This document shows, piece after piece, positions 1 through 10,018 of a stretch of DNA of 64,000 nt (position 1 is its first letter; every line of letters starts with the position of its first letter). A program made the position numbers and the translations under genes. The notes under the pieces were generated by a model, which saw nothing but the letters and a program-made list of their open reading frames with translations, ran no database searches and was not told where the DNA came from. This DNA is from Solimonas marina (GTDB lineage Bacteria > Pseudomonadota > Gammaproteobacteria > Nevskiales > Nevskiaceae), in NCBI RefSeq assembly GCF_012241385.1, contig NZ_JAAVXB010000015.1:1-64000 (forward strand), written 5' to 3'.

Positions 1-356
1 ATGTACCAGGTCGACGCCGACATGATCAGCATGATGATCAGCACGCCGCGTGCGACGAAGTCGCCCTGCGCCCACAGGGCCGACAGGCCGTACGGGTTGT
101 CGACTTCCGCCATCTTGTTGCCGTCCGGCGCCGTGCCGGCGTCTTCGACCGGTGCCGGCGCGGCGTCGGCCGGAGCCGCCGCGGCATCGGCGGCAGCCTG
201 CGGGTCGGCGGCGGCATCGGTCGCCGGTGCGGCGGCCGTATCAGCAGCGGCCGGATCGGCCGGGGCGGCGGTGTCCTGCGCGTGCGCCGGCAGCGCGACG
301 GCCAGGGTCAACAGGCTGACGGCGGTGAGCGCCTTGCAAGATTCCATGAACGACAT
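1..356 (-). CDS. exbB: ExbB, proton channel subunit of the TonB complex (3' part cut by window edge)
   Basis: Only the first 118 codons lie in the window. The protein begins with a signal-peptide-like stretch ending ALPAHAQ, then a long Ala/Pro/Asp-rich linker (about residues 25-75). Next comes NPYGLSALWAQGDFVARG and the start of a hydrophobic helix (VLIIMLIMSAS). The NPYGL-ALWxQGDxVxRG pattern followed by a membrane helix is typical of the xanthomonad-type ExbB with an N-terminal extension. The ATG at 356 is chosen because GGAG sits 7 nt upstream; a second in-frame ATG follows at 347. It lies 96 nt downstream of tonB on the same strand, so tonB-exbB (and probably exbD beyond the edge) form an operon powering outer-membrane receptors such as the one at 14883-17876. 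Confidence 0.85.
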   Translation of the reverse strand, partial: MSFMESCKALTAVSLLTLAVALPAHAQDTAAPADPAAADTAAAPATDAAADPQAAADAAAAPADAAPAPVEDAGTAPDGNKMAEVDNPYGLSALWAQGDFVARGVLIIMLIMSASTWY

Positions 357-452
357 CTGACATCTCCAGATCGAATGCGTGTTGTTGAGTGAACGGTGGT
401 TTGAATCAATTTCGGTGCGTCCCGCACCACGGCCTAGAATTTTCATCTCGGC

Positions 453-1073
453 TTATTCCGGACGGAACGTGTACTTGATCGCGCCCCAGGCCGGAACCTT
501 TTGACCATCGACGATGGCCGGCTGGAACTGGCACAGGCTCAGCGCCTTGCGGGCCGCCTCGTCGAGGCGCTTGTAGCCCGACGAGGTCTGCACCTTGCTG
601 TCGGTGACCTTGCCGTCAGTGCCGACCAGCAGCTGCAGTACGACCGAGCCTTCTTCGCCCAGACGCTGCGAGATCGGCGGGTATTCCGGCGCACGGCAGC
701 CGCGGCCCGTCACCTTCAGCGGGAACGACGGTGGCGGCTTCGGCGCCACCGGCTTCGGCGGCGGAGGGGCCGGCGCCTTGTCCTGCACGGTGATCGTGTT
801 GGTCGGCGGCGGCGTCGCGATGTTGATTTCCGGCGGCGGCACGAACGGCGGCGGCGGCGTATCGAGCTTCGGCGGCGGCGGCGGCGGTGGCGGCGGCTCG
901 TCCGGCTTCTGTTCCTTGATGATCTTGGTTTCGATCGGCGGCGGCAAAAGCTCGATCGCCTTGCGCGCCAGGCCGTTGACCAGCGCCCAGATCAGCACCG
1001 CATGAAAGACGATGACCGCGCCGATACCGAAGGCTCGACGACCGCCATCTGGTTTTGCTTGACCCAATTGCAT
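453..1073 (-). CDS. tonB: Energy transducer TonB
   Basis: This 206-residue inner-membrane protein spans the periplasm and transmits proton-motive force to TonB-dependent receptors. One N-terminal membrane helix (about residues 14-35, FGIGAVIVFHAVLIWALVNGL) is followed by a long proline-rich spacer (about 44-118) with runs of eight or more prolines. The C-terminal TonB domain (about 125-206) contains CRAPEYPPISQRLGEEGSV and the usual final KYTFRPE. It is followed directly by exbB. It lies at the end of a region rich in receptor and peptidase genes, so it probably serves that receptor, although TonB proteins can be shared genome-wide. Confidence 0.93.
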   Translation of the reverse strand: MQLGQAKPDGGRRAFGIGAVIVFHAVLIWALVNGLARKAIELLPPPIETKIIKEQKPDEPPPPPPPPPKLDTPPPPFVPPPEINIATPPPTNTITVQDKAPAPPPPKPVAPKPPPSFPLKVTGRGCRAPEYPPISQRLGEEGSVVLQLLVGTDGKVTDSKVQTSSGYKRLDEAARKALSLCQFQPAIVDGQKVPAWGAIKYTFRPE

Positions 1074-1233
1074 GGTGGCGTCCCGTTACTCGCGGTGCCC
1101 GAAGGCGGCAAGCCGCGCCACATCGAACGCACACCGTTGTGCTTCGTGCAGCCGCTGTCGATGACCTGCCTGACTCACTGACATCATGTCCTTACCTGTC
1201 CTCATCACTTGAAGATTGACGACACCCACACGC

Positions 1234-2655
1234 TCAGTTCAGCGAAACCGAACGCGCCGGCGACTCGCTGCGGCACCAAGCCACACGACCGGCATACACG
1301 ATGCCCGCCGTCTGCGCCGCTTCCACACCGGCCACTCCGCCCTGCGGAGCGTCCAGCACTGCCCGCAATGCCTGCCAGCGATCGCCACCGAACTGCGCGG
1401 CGCGCGCCTGCACAGCATCACGCACGACATCTCGTGCCACTGTGTAACCAACGGCGTAGGCGCCGTACTGATCGACGAATCCCAGCAATGCCTGCGGGCT
1501 GGGGATCAGTGCCTGCGTCCGCAACTGGTAGGCCGCCATGCCGGCCGAGAGCTTTCCGTCGCGGTAATCGCGCAGGATCGGCACGACCGACAGTGACAAC
1601 TCGTTGACCAAACGGTGGACCTCGGCATATTTCGCCGCTTCCGCCGGATTGAAACCGGCGAGCGGAAACAGAACGTCCCTCTGGAACGCGCGGCGGTCGT
1701 CCAGCGGAAATGCCAGATCAACGCCGTAGTTCGCCGCGCCTTCACGAAGCACCGATGCCGGCGAACGCAGCAGGACGACCTGATCCTCGACGGGCAGACC
1801 TTGAGCACCTGCGTCGGCCTGCATCACGCTGAACTGCGCGTGATGGCCGGGATAGGCTTCATGGCACGCAACGTCGAGCGCCGAACCGATAAACGCCACG
1901 GCCTGCGGATTGATCTGCAGGGTGCTGTGATAATTGCCGTCGTAACGATGCCAGGCGGCGTCGACCTTGTCGGTCCACTCGACCGTCAAGCGCTCCTGAG
2001 CCGGCAGACGCCAGTGCGCCAGCGTGCGCGTCCGACATTCGGCCAGCGCACGCTCGAAGACCGCCTTGCGCCGCGCAGTCGGGACCACGAAGCGATTCTG
2101 ATAATCCTCGACACGCTGCACGAGGCTACCGGGCCCCGGCAGCAATGCGTCCAGCGCCGCGGCGGCCTTTTGCATGGCAGCCGCGTCCGTCGCCGGCAGC
2201 TGTACGCCATAGACCTCGCGCGCTTCGTCGGCGAAGCTCTGCTTGCCCGGGTGCGCCAGACCGTCCAGCAGCGCGACAAAGCTGTCGAGCTGGTTCGCCA
2301 GCGCCTGGCGGCGCGGTGACGGGGTCGCGGACGGCGCTTCGACGTCGGCCTGCAGCGCCCGTGCACGACTCAACAGCACGTCGAGCGACGGCGCTTCTGC
2401 GTCAGCCCGATGGTCGAGCGACGACGGACCGAAGTACGCGTCGACCTCGGCCTCGTGCGGCGGATGCGCGAGTGACAAGGCCAGCGTCACGAAACGCTCC
2501 CCTTCTGCAGGCAGGCTGCTACGGTCGCGCCAATGCAGGAACGCGGCGCCGCCAGCGAAGCCGATCCCGAACAGCAGCGCCAGACCGAACAGCAGGCCGA
2601 GCCGGATTTGACCGGACTGTGTCGCATGCGCGTGCTTATTCCGTCCGCAGGGCAT
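1234..2655 (-). CDS. Membrane-anchored DUF885-family metallopeptidase-like protein
   Basis: A 473-residue protein with one N-terminal membrane helix (about residues 18-40, LGLLFGLALLFGIGFAGGAAF) and an extracytoplasmic domain. Near the middle it has CHEAYPGHHAQF, matching the HExxPGHHxQ signature of DUF885 proteins, which are probable zinc peptidases. The start at 2655 is chosen because longer versions would run through the upstream permease gene. It overlaps that permease's 3' end by 20 bp, which suggests translational coupling, but no good Shine-Dalgarno is visible. It is last in the run ATPase, permease, His-rich protein, permease, permease, peptidase. A peptide-cleaving role at the membrane beside an ABC exporter is inference. 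Confidence 0.72.
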   Translation of the reverse strand: MPCGRNKHAHATQSGQIRLGLLFGLALLFGIGFAGGAAFLHWRDRSSLPAEGERFVTLALSLAHPPHEAEVDAYFGPSSLDHRADAEAPSLDVLLSRARALQADVEAPSATPSPRRQALANQLDSFVALLDGLAHPGKQSFADEAREVYGVQLPATDAAAMQKAAAALDALLPGPGSLVQRVEDYQNRFVVPTARRKAVFERALAECRTRTLAHWRLPAQERLTVEWTDKVDAAWHRYDGNYHSTLQINPQAVAFIGSALDVACHEAYPGHHAQFSVMQADAGAQGLPVEDQVVLLRSPASVLREGAANYGVDLAFPLDDRRAFQRDVLFPLAGFNPAEAAKYAEVHRLVNELSLSVVPILRDYRDGKLSAGMAAYQLRTQALIPSPQALLGFVDQYGAYAVGYTVARDVVRDAVQARAAQFGGDRWQALRAVLDAPQGGVAGVEAAQTAGIVYAGRVAWCRSESPARSVSLN

Positions 2656-3985
2656 CGATCGGATCGAGCAGCGAGGCGCGGCGCGCCGGATAGCTGCCGA
2701 ACAGCAGACCAACCGCCGCGGCAATGCCGATCGACAGCGCCATCGCGCCGTACGGAACGCTGGTCGGCCAGCCAAGCGACCAGCCGACGATGCGTGACGC
2801 CAGCAAACCGAGCACCAGACCGATGATGCCGCCGAGCACGCTGAGCGTGACGGCTTCGATCAGGAACTGCAGCGCGACGTCGCTGGAGCGTGCGCCGGTC
2901 GCCATACGCAGGCCGATCTCGCGCGTCCGTTCGGTCACCGAGACCAGCATGATGTTCATGATGCCGATGCCACCGACGATCAACGACACGCCGGCGATGC
3001 TGGCCAGCAGTGCCGTCATCGTGTCACTGGAGCGATCGAGCGTGTCGGCCATCTCTTCGAGCGTGACTTCGTCGAGCTTCGGCAGGTTGGCCAGCGCGAA
3101 CGCCGCGGCCGGCGTGTACAGGCCCTTGGTCAAGGCCTTGCCAGCCTGGGTTTGCACGGTGAAATCGTCCGGCGTACCGCCAACGCCGCCCTGCTGCGCC
3201 AGATAGCCGTGTGCATCGGTCGGCGCGCTGCCCGTGATGCCGTGGCGCTTGCGCAACAGCTTCTTGATCTCGTCAGACATGTGCGAGGTCTCGCCCGCTT
3301 TCTTGGCCGCGACCGTGATCGAGTTCAGATAGTTGACGTTGAGGCTTTTCTGCAACGGCTGCCACGGCACGAACAACATGTCCGTCTGGCCATCAGACAC
3401 GCCAGCAGTGACGCCAACGATCTTGTACGAGACATCGCGCAGCTGCACGACTTGGCCCACGGGATCGCTGCCCGCACCGAACATCTGATTGGCGAGTCCA
3501 CGACCAATCACCGCCTCCGGCTGCGTCGCCTTTTCCGAGAACATACGGCCCGGGCGCAGATCCCAGCCCCAGATCTGATCGAAACTGCCCGAAACGCCGC
3601 GAATCTTGGCGAACGCGCGCGCGCTGCCCGCTGAAATGAAGGTCCGCAGTTCGACGACCGGGCTGATCGCCAAAACACCCGAAACATCGCTCGCAATGGC
3701 GTCCGCGTCGGCGCCGATCAAGGTGTTCGCACGGCCACGACCGGAGACGATGCCGATCTGATCACCGCCACGCGTGTAGTTGCCGGCGTCGATGAAGATC
3801 AGGTTGGTACCGGCCGAGCCGACCGTGCTCTCGACTGACGCACGCGCACCGGTACCGATCGCCACCATCGTCAGCACCGCCGACACGCCGATGATGATGC
3901 CCAGCATCGTCAGCAGCGTCCGCATGCGGTTGCGGCTCAGCGAACGAAGCGCCAGGCGAATATTGACGGGCAGCAACGCGATCAT
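2636..3985 (-). CDS. MacB/FtsX-type ABC transporter permease (third of three)
   Basis: A 449-residue permease. An N-terminal helix with RMRTLLTMLGIIIGVSAV is followed by a large periplasmic domain (about residues 45-310) and three C-terminal helices. These contain GGIGIMNIMLVSVTERTREIG and end GSYPARRASLLDPIDALRTE, the classic MacB_PCD plus FtsX layout. No ATP-binding domain is fused to it, unlike canonical MacB. It presumably uses the separate ATPase encoded at 7539-8294. It lies 60 nt after the previous permease and overlaps the DUF885 gene. GGAG sits just upstream of the ATG. Confidence 0.88.
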   Translation of the reverse strand: MIALLPVNIRLALRSLSRNRMRTLLTMLGIIIGVSAVLTMVAIGTGARASVESTVGSAGTNLIFIDAGNYTRGGDQIGIVSGRGRANTLIGADADAIASDVSGVLAISPVVELRTFISAGSARAFAKIRGVSGSFDQIWGWDLRPGRMFSEKATQPEAVIGRGLANQMFGAGSDPVGQVVQLRDVSYKIVGVTAGVSDGQTDMLFVPWQPLQKSLNVNYLNSITVAAKKAGETSHMSDEIKKLLRKRHGITGSAPTDAHGYLAQQGGVGGTPDDFTVQTQAGKALTKGLYTPAAAFALANLPKLDEVTLEEMADTLDRSSDTMTALLASIAGVSLIVGGIGIMNIMLVSVTERTREIGLRMATGARSSDVALQFLIEAVTLSVLGGIIGLVLGLLASRIVGWSLGWPTSVPYGAMALSIGIAAAVGLLFGSYPARRASLLDPIDALRTE

Positions 3986-4045
3986 GAATGACTCCGAACG
4001 AGAGTTCCGACGACGGTAATGGTGTCGCTTGAATGGGACATGGGC

Positions 4046-5491
4046 TTATTCCTTGCGCAGCGCGACGACCGGATCCAGCACAGCCGCGCGGCGCGCCGGG
4101 CCGTAGCCGAAGACCACACCGGTCAGCATCGCCATGAGAATGGCGACGAACAGCATTCCGGGCGAAATCGAGGTCGCCCAGTGGAAACCGTGATGTGCCA
4201 GATAAAGACCGGCAGCACCGAGACCCAGGCCGACCACGCCGCCGATCGCAGCGAGTGCCACGGCCTCGACCATGAACTGCGTCAAAACGTCGCGCGTGCG
4301 GGCGCCGACCGCCATGCGCAAGCCGATTTCACGCGTGCGCGCCGTGACCGAGACCAACATGATGTTCATCACACCGATGCCCCCGACCACCAGCGAAACC
4401 GCCGCCGCCGCCGCCAGCAACAGCGCAAACGTACGGCCAGCCTGGCGCATGCTCTTGGCCATTTCCTCCCACGATGCCTTCTCCAGTTCGAAGACGTTGG
4501 AATGGATGGCACGTGACATCAGCGGATTGACGCCCATGCCCGGCAGCGCCGAGGTGCTCTGACTTTCGACACGAAAATCGTCGATGGTCTCGTCGGACAG
4601 CTGATGCAGATCGCGCAGCTGCGCAATGATTTCGTTGGCGACCTTCGACGTCACGGCCACCGATGCCGTGCGCACCGTGATCGAATCGTAGTCGTCGCGC
4701 TTGAGCAAGACTTTGCTCAAGGTCAGCGGCACTTCGACATGGGGCACCACCAGCGCGTTGCCGGAGTCGTCACCACTGCGGGCGATGACGCCAACCACCG
4801 TGATGGTCTTGCCGCCCAGCTGCAGGGTCTGCCCGAGCGGCGACGTCGCATCCGGCCACAGGCGCTTGCCGGCGGCCGCCGTGACCATCGCCACCGGCGC
4901 CGCGCTGGCATGTTCCGGGTCACTGACCATGCGGCCGGCCACCAGATGCCAGTTGTGCATGTCCGGCCACGCCGGTGCAAAACCTTCGACGTGAACGACG
5001 CGCACAGCCGCACGCGACGACGGATCGACGCTGAGGTTGCCGTCGATGCTGCCGGCCACCGCCAGAACGTTCGGCACGTCGTGCTGCATCATGTGCAGCT
5101 CGGCGTCCGACAACGGCGTCGCCGGAACTTTCGACTGGGTCCAACGCTTGCCGACTTCGCGCTTGGGACCGGCGCGATTGGCTGCCTCGACATCGAACGC
5201 GCCTTCATCCATGCCGTTTGACGATGCCGACGATTCAGCCGAACCGCCGCCGCTCGTATCCTGCTGACCGCGAGTGAACTGTGCGATCGGCTGGAAATTG
5301 CCCGAGCGCACGACGATCAGCGTCGGGCCGGCGCGCTGGATCTGATCCTCGATCGTCAGCTGCGCGCCGCGGCCCAGACCGGAGACGATGACCACCATCG
5401 CCACACCGACGCTCATGCCGCATAACGTTAGAAGGGCTTGCAGCTTGTTCTGCAGCAGTGCCCTGAGCGCTGCTTGCAGATTAGTGCTCAT
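4046..5491 (-). CDS. MacB/FtsX-type ABC transporter permease (second of three)
   Basis: A 481-residue permease with the same architecture as its neighbours: helix 1 with LQALLTLCGMSVGVAMVVI, a periplasmic domain of about 320 residues, then GGIGVMNIMLVSVTARTREIG and the final GYGPARRAAVLDPVVALRKE. The periplasmic domain carries a low-complexity Gly/Ser/Asp stretch near residues 85-105. The ATG at 5491 is chosen because it overlaps the end of the His-rich gene by 11 bp and matches the start of the first membrane segment. Longer in-frame starts would only add Met/Thr/Arg-rich residues that are shadow coding of the upstream gene. Confidence 0.87.
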   Translation of the reverse strand: MSTNLQAALRALLQNKLQALLTLCGMSVGVAMVVIVSGLGRGAQLTIEDQIQRAGPTLIVVRSGNFQPIAQFTRGQQDTSGGGSAESSASSNGMDEGAFDVEAANRAGPKREVGKRWTQSKVPATPLSDAELHMMQHDVPNVLAVAGSIDGNLSVDPSSRAAVRVVHVEGFAPAWPDMHNWHLVAGRMVSDPEHASAAPVAMVTAAAGKRLWPDATSPLGQTLQLGGKTITVVGVIARSGDDSGNALVVPHVEVPLTLSKVLLKRDDYDSITVRTASVAVTSKVANEIIAQLRDLHQLSDETIDDFRVESQSTSALPGMGVNPLMSRAIHSNVFELEKASWEEMAKSMRQAGRTFALLLAAAAAVSLVVGGIGVMNIMLVSVTARTREIGLRMAVGARTRDVLTQFMVEAVALAAIGGVVGLGLGAAGLYLAHHGFHWATSISPGMLFVAILMAMLTGVVFGYGPARRAAVLDPVVALRKE

Positions 5492-5993
5492 GCGCCTCGG
5501 CCTCTTCCGCATGACCGTGTTCGTCGTGATGGTGACCATGATCGTCATCATCGTCAGCCGGCGCAGTGCCCCCAATCGCCGGCATCAACGAGGCCGGCAA
5601 GGCACCAATCACGGGCTCATCCAGATAGATAAAAGCGACGTGGAAAATCGACTTCAAATCCTTGACCGGGCGACTTGTCCCCTGCCACAGATCGTTTGAC
5701 GGATCTCGCGCCATGTCGACGTTTTCACTCGATCCATCCGGCCGCTCAATCTGTACGGCAACGTCGGACACCGACGAAGCCGGCATATCCCTGCCTTTTT
5801 CGCTGGTGATGTAGAGCTGCACACCACCTTGCGGCAGCGCCGCAACTTCGTAGTGAATGCTCTTGTACTGCACGACCGCGCCGCTGTGATGTGGCGTGTG
5901 CGCGCCGTGCGCGCAAGCCACAGACGATGCACCCAGCCCGCCCAGCATGAGCAGCACGGTAGACAGGCGAACCATAAAGTCAGACTTATTCAT
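5481..5993 (-). CDS. Exported His/Asp-rich accessory protein of the ABC operon
   Basis: A 170-residue protein with a signal peptide (about residues 1-27, ending SSVACAHG), a beta-rich middle, and a C-terminal tail (about 145-170) almost entirely Asp, His, Glu and Ala (DDDDDHGHHHDEHGHAEE). That tail looks like a metal-binding patch. The middle contains a run of the type GGVQLYITSEKG and DVAVQIERPDGS, recalling small periplasmic Ig-like/YtkA-like domains, but I do not recognise a family. It overlaps the upstream permease by 8 bp and the downstream permease by 11 bp, so it is translated with them. It may deliver or buffer a metal for the DUF885 or M20 proteins, or act as the missing periplasmic adaptor. 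Both are guesses. Confidence 0.8.
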   Translation of the reverse strand: MNKSDFMVRLSTVLLMLGGLGASSVACAHGAHTPHHSGAVVQYKSIHYEVAALPQGGVQLYITSEKGRDMPASSVSDVAVQIERPDGSSENVDMARDPSNDLWQGTSRPVKDLKSIFHVAFIYLDEPVIGALPASLMPAIGGTAPADDDDDHGHHHDEHGHAEEAEAHEH

Positions 5994-7536
5994 GCCGAAG
6001 CGCCTCAATGGGGTCGAGCTGAGCGGCGCGGCGCGCCGGATAGACACCGAAAACCATTCCAATCACTGCAGCGACGACGACGGCCATCACGGCGGACATC
6101 GACGAAATATCCGCGGACCATTTAAAGAAACGCTCCAGGCTTCCGGAGGCCAGCACACCGGCCAGGACACCGACCAGACCACCCGCGACGCTGAGCAGCA
6201 TGGCCTCGAGTACGAACTGCACCGCAACGTCGCTGCGCCGAGCGCCCACCGCCATTCGCAGTCCGACCTCACGCGTGCGCTGCGTCACGGAAAGCAGCAA
6301 CAGATTCATGACCCCGATACCGCCGACCAGGAGCGACACGGTGGCGACGCCGGCCAACAGACCCAACATCGTCCGATTGGCACGCTCCAGCGATCCGGAA
6401 AGCTTGGCGATCGTCAACTGGTCCATGGACTTGGCGTTGCCGCCGACCGCGTAGGCAAGCTCGGGCGACAAGCCCTTGCCGATGACCTGTTCCGCCTGCG
6501 TTTTGACGGTGAAGTCAGCTGGCATGCCATCGGCGATCTTGTGCCGCTTTCGCAGCAAGTCCCCAATCTCCTTGGCAACTTGCGTCGTCTGCCCGACCGA
6601 CTTGGTGGTGATCGTGATGTTGTTGAGCTTGCTGAGATCCAGAAGGTGGTTGACGGTCGTGACCGGCACATAGACCGCGTCAAACTCATCATCGCCGACC
6701 GCCGGCTGCTGCGCCCAACTGCGGCTTCCAATCAAGCCCACAACCTTGAACGGCTGGTTCCACAAAAACACGATCTTGCCGACCGGGTTGACCTTCGGCC
6801 CGAACAGGTGATCAGACACGATCTGCCCAAGCGCCATGACCTGTTCCTTGCCCTCGACTTCATTCGGGTTGAGGAAGCGACCATGCGGGAAAACCCATCC
6901 AGTGCGAATCTCCGGAAGATCGGCCTCCGTGCCATGCATGCGCGTGAACCACTTCTCGTCGCGATGCCCCGCAATGAAGACGCGCGAATTGTTATGGACC
7001 CCGGAAACCACGTACTGCACGCCGGGAATCTTGCGAATGGCCGCCGCATCCTCACGAGTCAGCGTCGCTGCAGAGCCCAGGCCCGCCATCGCGTCACCCA
7101 GGCGCTGCGCAGCAGTCGGATGATCGTGCTTGGCGAAAGGATCGTCCTCGAAATGCACTTTCTGCAGACGTCCCTGCGCACCACCCACGGCTTGCAACAG
7201 CCCGCCGGAGAGCGATGCCGGATGCCACGACACCTTGCGCAAACCCGAATTCGGGAACAGCAGATCCAGCGGATTCGGATCGGCACGCCCTTCGACGATG
7301 TCGTCCTTGATCACCTTGTGGGCAGCCATGTAGTTGCCGGCGGTGACGACGATGACGTTGGCTCCCGCTGCGCGTAGCTGGTCGGCGATCGCGTCCTGCG
7401 CACCGCGGCCGAGCGCAACGCTCGTCACCAGCGCACCGACGCCGACCGCCATGCCCAGCACGGCGAGCCCGGTCTGCATGCGGTTACGCAGCAGTGCCTG
7501 CAGAGCGAGCTGCAAAAATTGTCGCAGCGGGATCAT
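5986..7536 (-). CDS. MacB/FtsX-type ABC transporter permease (first of three)
   Basis: A 516-residue permease: N-terminal helix with MQTGLAVLGMAVGVGALV, a long periplasmic region (about residues 50-385) with a His/Asp patch (HFEDDPFAKHDHPT), then three helices including GGIGVMNLLLLSVTQRTREVG and the terminal FGVYPARRAAQLDPIEALRHE. It starts 2 nt after the ATPase stop codon, so the two are surely co-translated. It shares little but the signatures with the other two permeases, so the three are diverged paralogues, not recent copies. Confidence 0.88.
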   Translation of the reverse strand: MIPLRQFLQLALQALLRNRMQTGLAVLGMAVGVGALVTSVALGRGAQDAIADQLRAAGANVIVVTAGNYMAAHKVIKDDIVEGRADPNPLDLLFPNSGLRKVSWHPASLSGGLLQAVGGAQGRLQKVHFEDDPFAKHDHPTAAQRLGDAMAGLGSAATLTREDAAAIRKIPGVQYVVSGVHNNSRVFIAGHRDEKWFTRMHGTEADLPEIRTGWVFPHGRFLNPNEVEGKEQVMALGQIVSDHLFGPKVNPVGKIVFLWNQPFKVVGLIGSRSWAQQPAVGDDEFDAVYVPVTTVNHLLDLSKLNNITITTKSVGQTTQVAKEIGDLLRKRHKIADGMPADFTVKTQAEQVIGKGLSPELAYAVGGNAKSMDQLTIAKLSGSLERANRTMLGLLAGVATVSLLVGGIGVMNLLLLSVTQRTREVGLRMAVGARRSDVAVQFVLEAMLLSVAGGLVGVLAGVLASGSLERFFKWSADISSMSAVMAVVVAAVIGMVFGVYPARRAAQLDPIEALRHE

Positions 7537-7538
7537 CG

Positions 7539-8294
<756 letters not shown>

Positions 8295-8310
8295 TTTCCG
8301 TTCCTCCAAT

Positions 8311-8342
8311 TCTGGCGGCCGACCGGAATGCCGGCCGCCATC
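8311..8342 (-). other. Strong GC hairpin between the M20-like gene and the ABC ATPase
   Basis: An inverted repeat GGCGGCCG / CGGCCGCC with a 10-nt loop lies between the stop of the M20-like gene and the ATPase ribosome binding site. It is not followed by a U run, so it is more likely an RNA-processing or stability stem, or a weak attenuator, than a factor-independent terminator. Confidence 0.5.
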
Positions 8343-8350
8343 AGGCTTGC

Positions 8351-10018
8351 TTACTGGGCGTCCGGCGTCGTGCCGGACGTCTGCGGACCATTGAGACCGG
8401 CGAAGTCGTAGAGCACGGTGGCAATCGACTTTTCGGAACCCGCCATGCCGTACGTCTTGCCGGCACCTTCGATCACGTAGTACTCGTTCGCGGCATGCGC
8501 ACCACCACCCGAGCCCGCCGCGCCGGCCGCGATCGGAATGTTGATCGGGTCACCGGCGAACAGGTAGGCCGGCCAGTAGCCGCCGAGAATTGACGCCTGG
8601 TCTTCGATCGGCTGCTGATACTTGATGCCGAACGCATCGAAGGTGTGCTCCACCGCATGTGCGATGTCGGTGTCGTAGCGCATCTTCGCCCACGGCACGT
8701 CACCAACGACGTGCAGCTTGACGTCCGAGTAGCCCTCGCTGTCGAGGAACTTGCGTGTCTTGGCGACCAGGTCCATGCCGTTCATGTTCGGCACGTAGCG
8801 CAGGTTGTGCTTCGACGTGATTTCGTTCGGCAGGATGGCGCCCGAACCGCCCGGGAACATGTTGCCGCCCCAGATGCCGTCGAGATTGAACGACGTGCCG
8901 TAGCGTGCCATGTGAATGACCTTGTCCGGATCGTCCGAGATGAAGCGCGCAACCCCCAGATTCTTGGCGGCTTGTTCGAGATTGAACTTGGCGCCCATCG
9001 CCTTGAGCTTGGCTTCTTCTTCCTTGGTCGGCGGCACGATGTTGTCGTAGAAGCCCGGCACCTCGACGTGATTGCCGTCCTTGGACACCAGCGTCGACAG
9101 CATCTGGATATGACGCCATGCCGGCGAATCCACTTCGCGCTTGTGCGCGCCGTGGATATTGCTGTACGTCGGACCGCGACCCCACAGCTTGCCGCTGGTC
9201 GTCAGCTCGAAGTACACGCAACCTTCCGAGCCACCGCTGATGCCCTGGCCGCCGAAGCGATACATGGCGTCCGCGCCCTTGAACAGATCCGGATGCGTTT
9301 TGACGAACTGGCGATAGCCGATATCCATGCGCTCTTCGTCGCCTTCGGCGACGACGATCAGGTTCACCGGCAGCTTGCCGGTCACCGCCTTGATCGCCAT
9401 GAACGCATTCCACTGCGCCATTTCCGGTCCCTTGGAGTTCACGGCACCGCGGCCGATCATCACCTTCTTGTACGGCGGCTGCTCGACGATACGGCCCTCG
9501 AACGGCGGCGCCTTCCACAGGTCCGGCTGCGAGATCGGCATGGTGTCGTACATCCAGTAGATGACGAGCGTCTTCTTCGCGCCCTCATCGCACTTGGCGT
9601 AGACCACCGGGTTGCCCTGCGCGCCCCACTCCGTCGTACCGACGTCATAGACCTGCGTCTGCTGGCAGCCGAGCTGGTCCCAGAAGCCCTTGACCATCTC
9701 CGCCGATTCCTGGATGCCTTCGCCAGTATTCGAGATGCTCGGCTGCTGGATCCACTTCTGCAGGTTCACCACGTGATCGTCGATGTGATCGTCGATGTAC
9801 TTGTAAACCTTCTTCAGATCCTCGTTATGGATCTGGCTCATATCGATCTGCAGCTCGGTATCGCCGTGAGGGCGAATCCCAAGTGACGGCTTGGCCGGAG
9901 CTGCGGCGGGTGCTGGCGATGCCGCCTCAGGCGCCTTGGACTCCTTGCCGCATGCCGCCATGGCCACCACTGCGCTCATGACGAACGGAAGACACGCGTT
10001 TCTCGTAGCACGGTTCAT
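8351..10018 (-). CDS. M20-like lipoprotein 1 (metal site degenerate)
   Basis: A 555-residue lipoprotein with signal peptide and lipobox (VAMAAC, Cys23), then an Ala/Pro linker. The body aligns by eye with M20 dipeptidases (carnosinase type): DLWKAPPFEGRI, IGRGAVNSKG (about 188-196), VAEGDEER (about 223-230), SNIHGAHKREVDSPAWR (dimer domain) and GGGAHAANEYY (His508). Several expected zinc ligands are changed. The His of HxD is Met156, the bridging Asp is Asn194, and the Asp after the third strand is Phe255. The putative general base pair Glu228-Glu229 and His508 remain. The ATG at 10018 has GGGGA upstream. It is under glycine riboswitch 1 and a sigma-54 promoter. It could be a hydrolase with altered metal use, or a peptide-binding protein. 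Confidence 0.85.
   Translation of the reverse strand: MNRATRNACLPFVMSAVVAMAACGKESKAPEAASPAPAAAPAKPSLGIRPHGDTELQIDMSQIHNEDLKKVYKYIDDHIDDHVVNLQKWIQQPSISNTGEGIQESAEMVKGFWDQLGCQQTQVYDVGTTEWGAQGNPVVYAKCDEGAKKTLVIYWMYDTMPISQPDLWKAPPFEGRIVEQPPYKKVMIGRGAVNSKGPEMAQWNAFMAIKAVTGKLPVNLIVVAEGDEERMDIGYRQFVKTHPDLFKGADAMYRFGGQGISGGSEGCVYFELTTSGKLWGRGPTYSNIHGAHKREVDSPAWRHIQMLSTLVSKDGNHVEVPGFYDNIVPPTKEEEAKLKAMGAKFNLEQAAKNLGVARFISDDPDKVIHMARYGTSFNLDGIWGGNMFPGGSGAILPNEITSKHNLRYVPNMNGMDLVAKTRKFLDSEGYSDVKLHVVGDVPWAKMRYDTDIAHAVEHTFDAFGIKYQQPIEDQASILGGYWPAYLFAGDPINIPIAAGAAGSGGGAHAANEYYVIEGAGKTYGMAGSEKSIATVLYDFAGLNGPQTSGTTPDAQ

Noticed and set aside
1-360. Plus-strand reading frame rich in Ala/Ser/Gly
   Set aside because: It is the shadow of exbB; the minus strand gives a signal peptide, an ExbB motif and a ribosome binding site.
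1074-1233. Sigma-54 promoter or glycine riboswitch in front of tonB
   Set aside because: No GG-N10-GC in the TGGCACG context and no aptamer motifs on the minus strand here, so tonB-exbB is not visibly part of the glycine/RpoN control.
8311-8342. Factor-independent terminator
   Set aside because: The stem is strong but no U run follows and the ATPase ribosome site begins at once.
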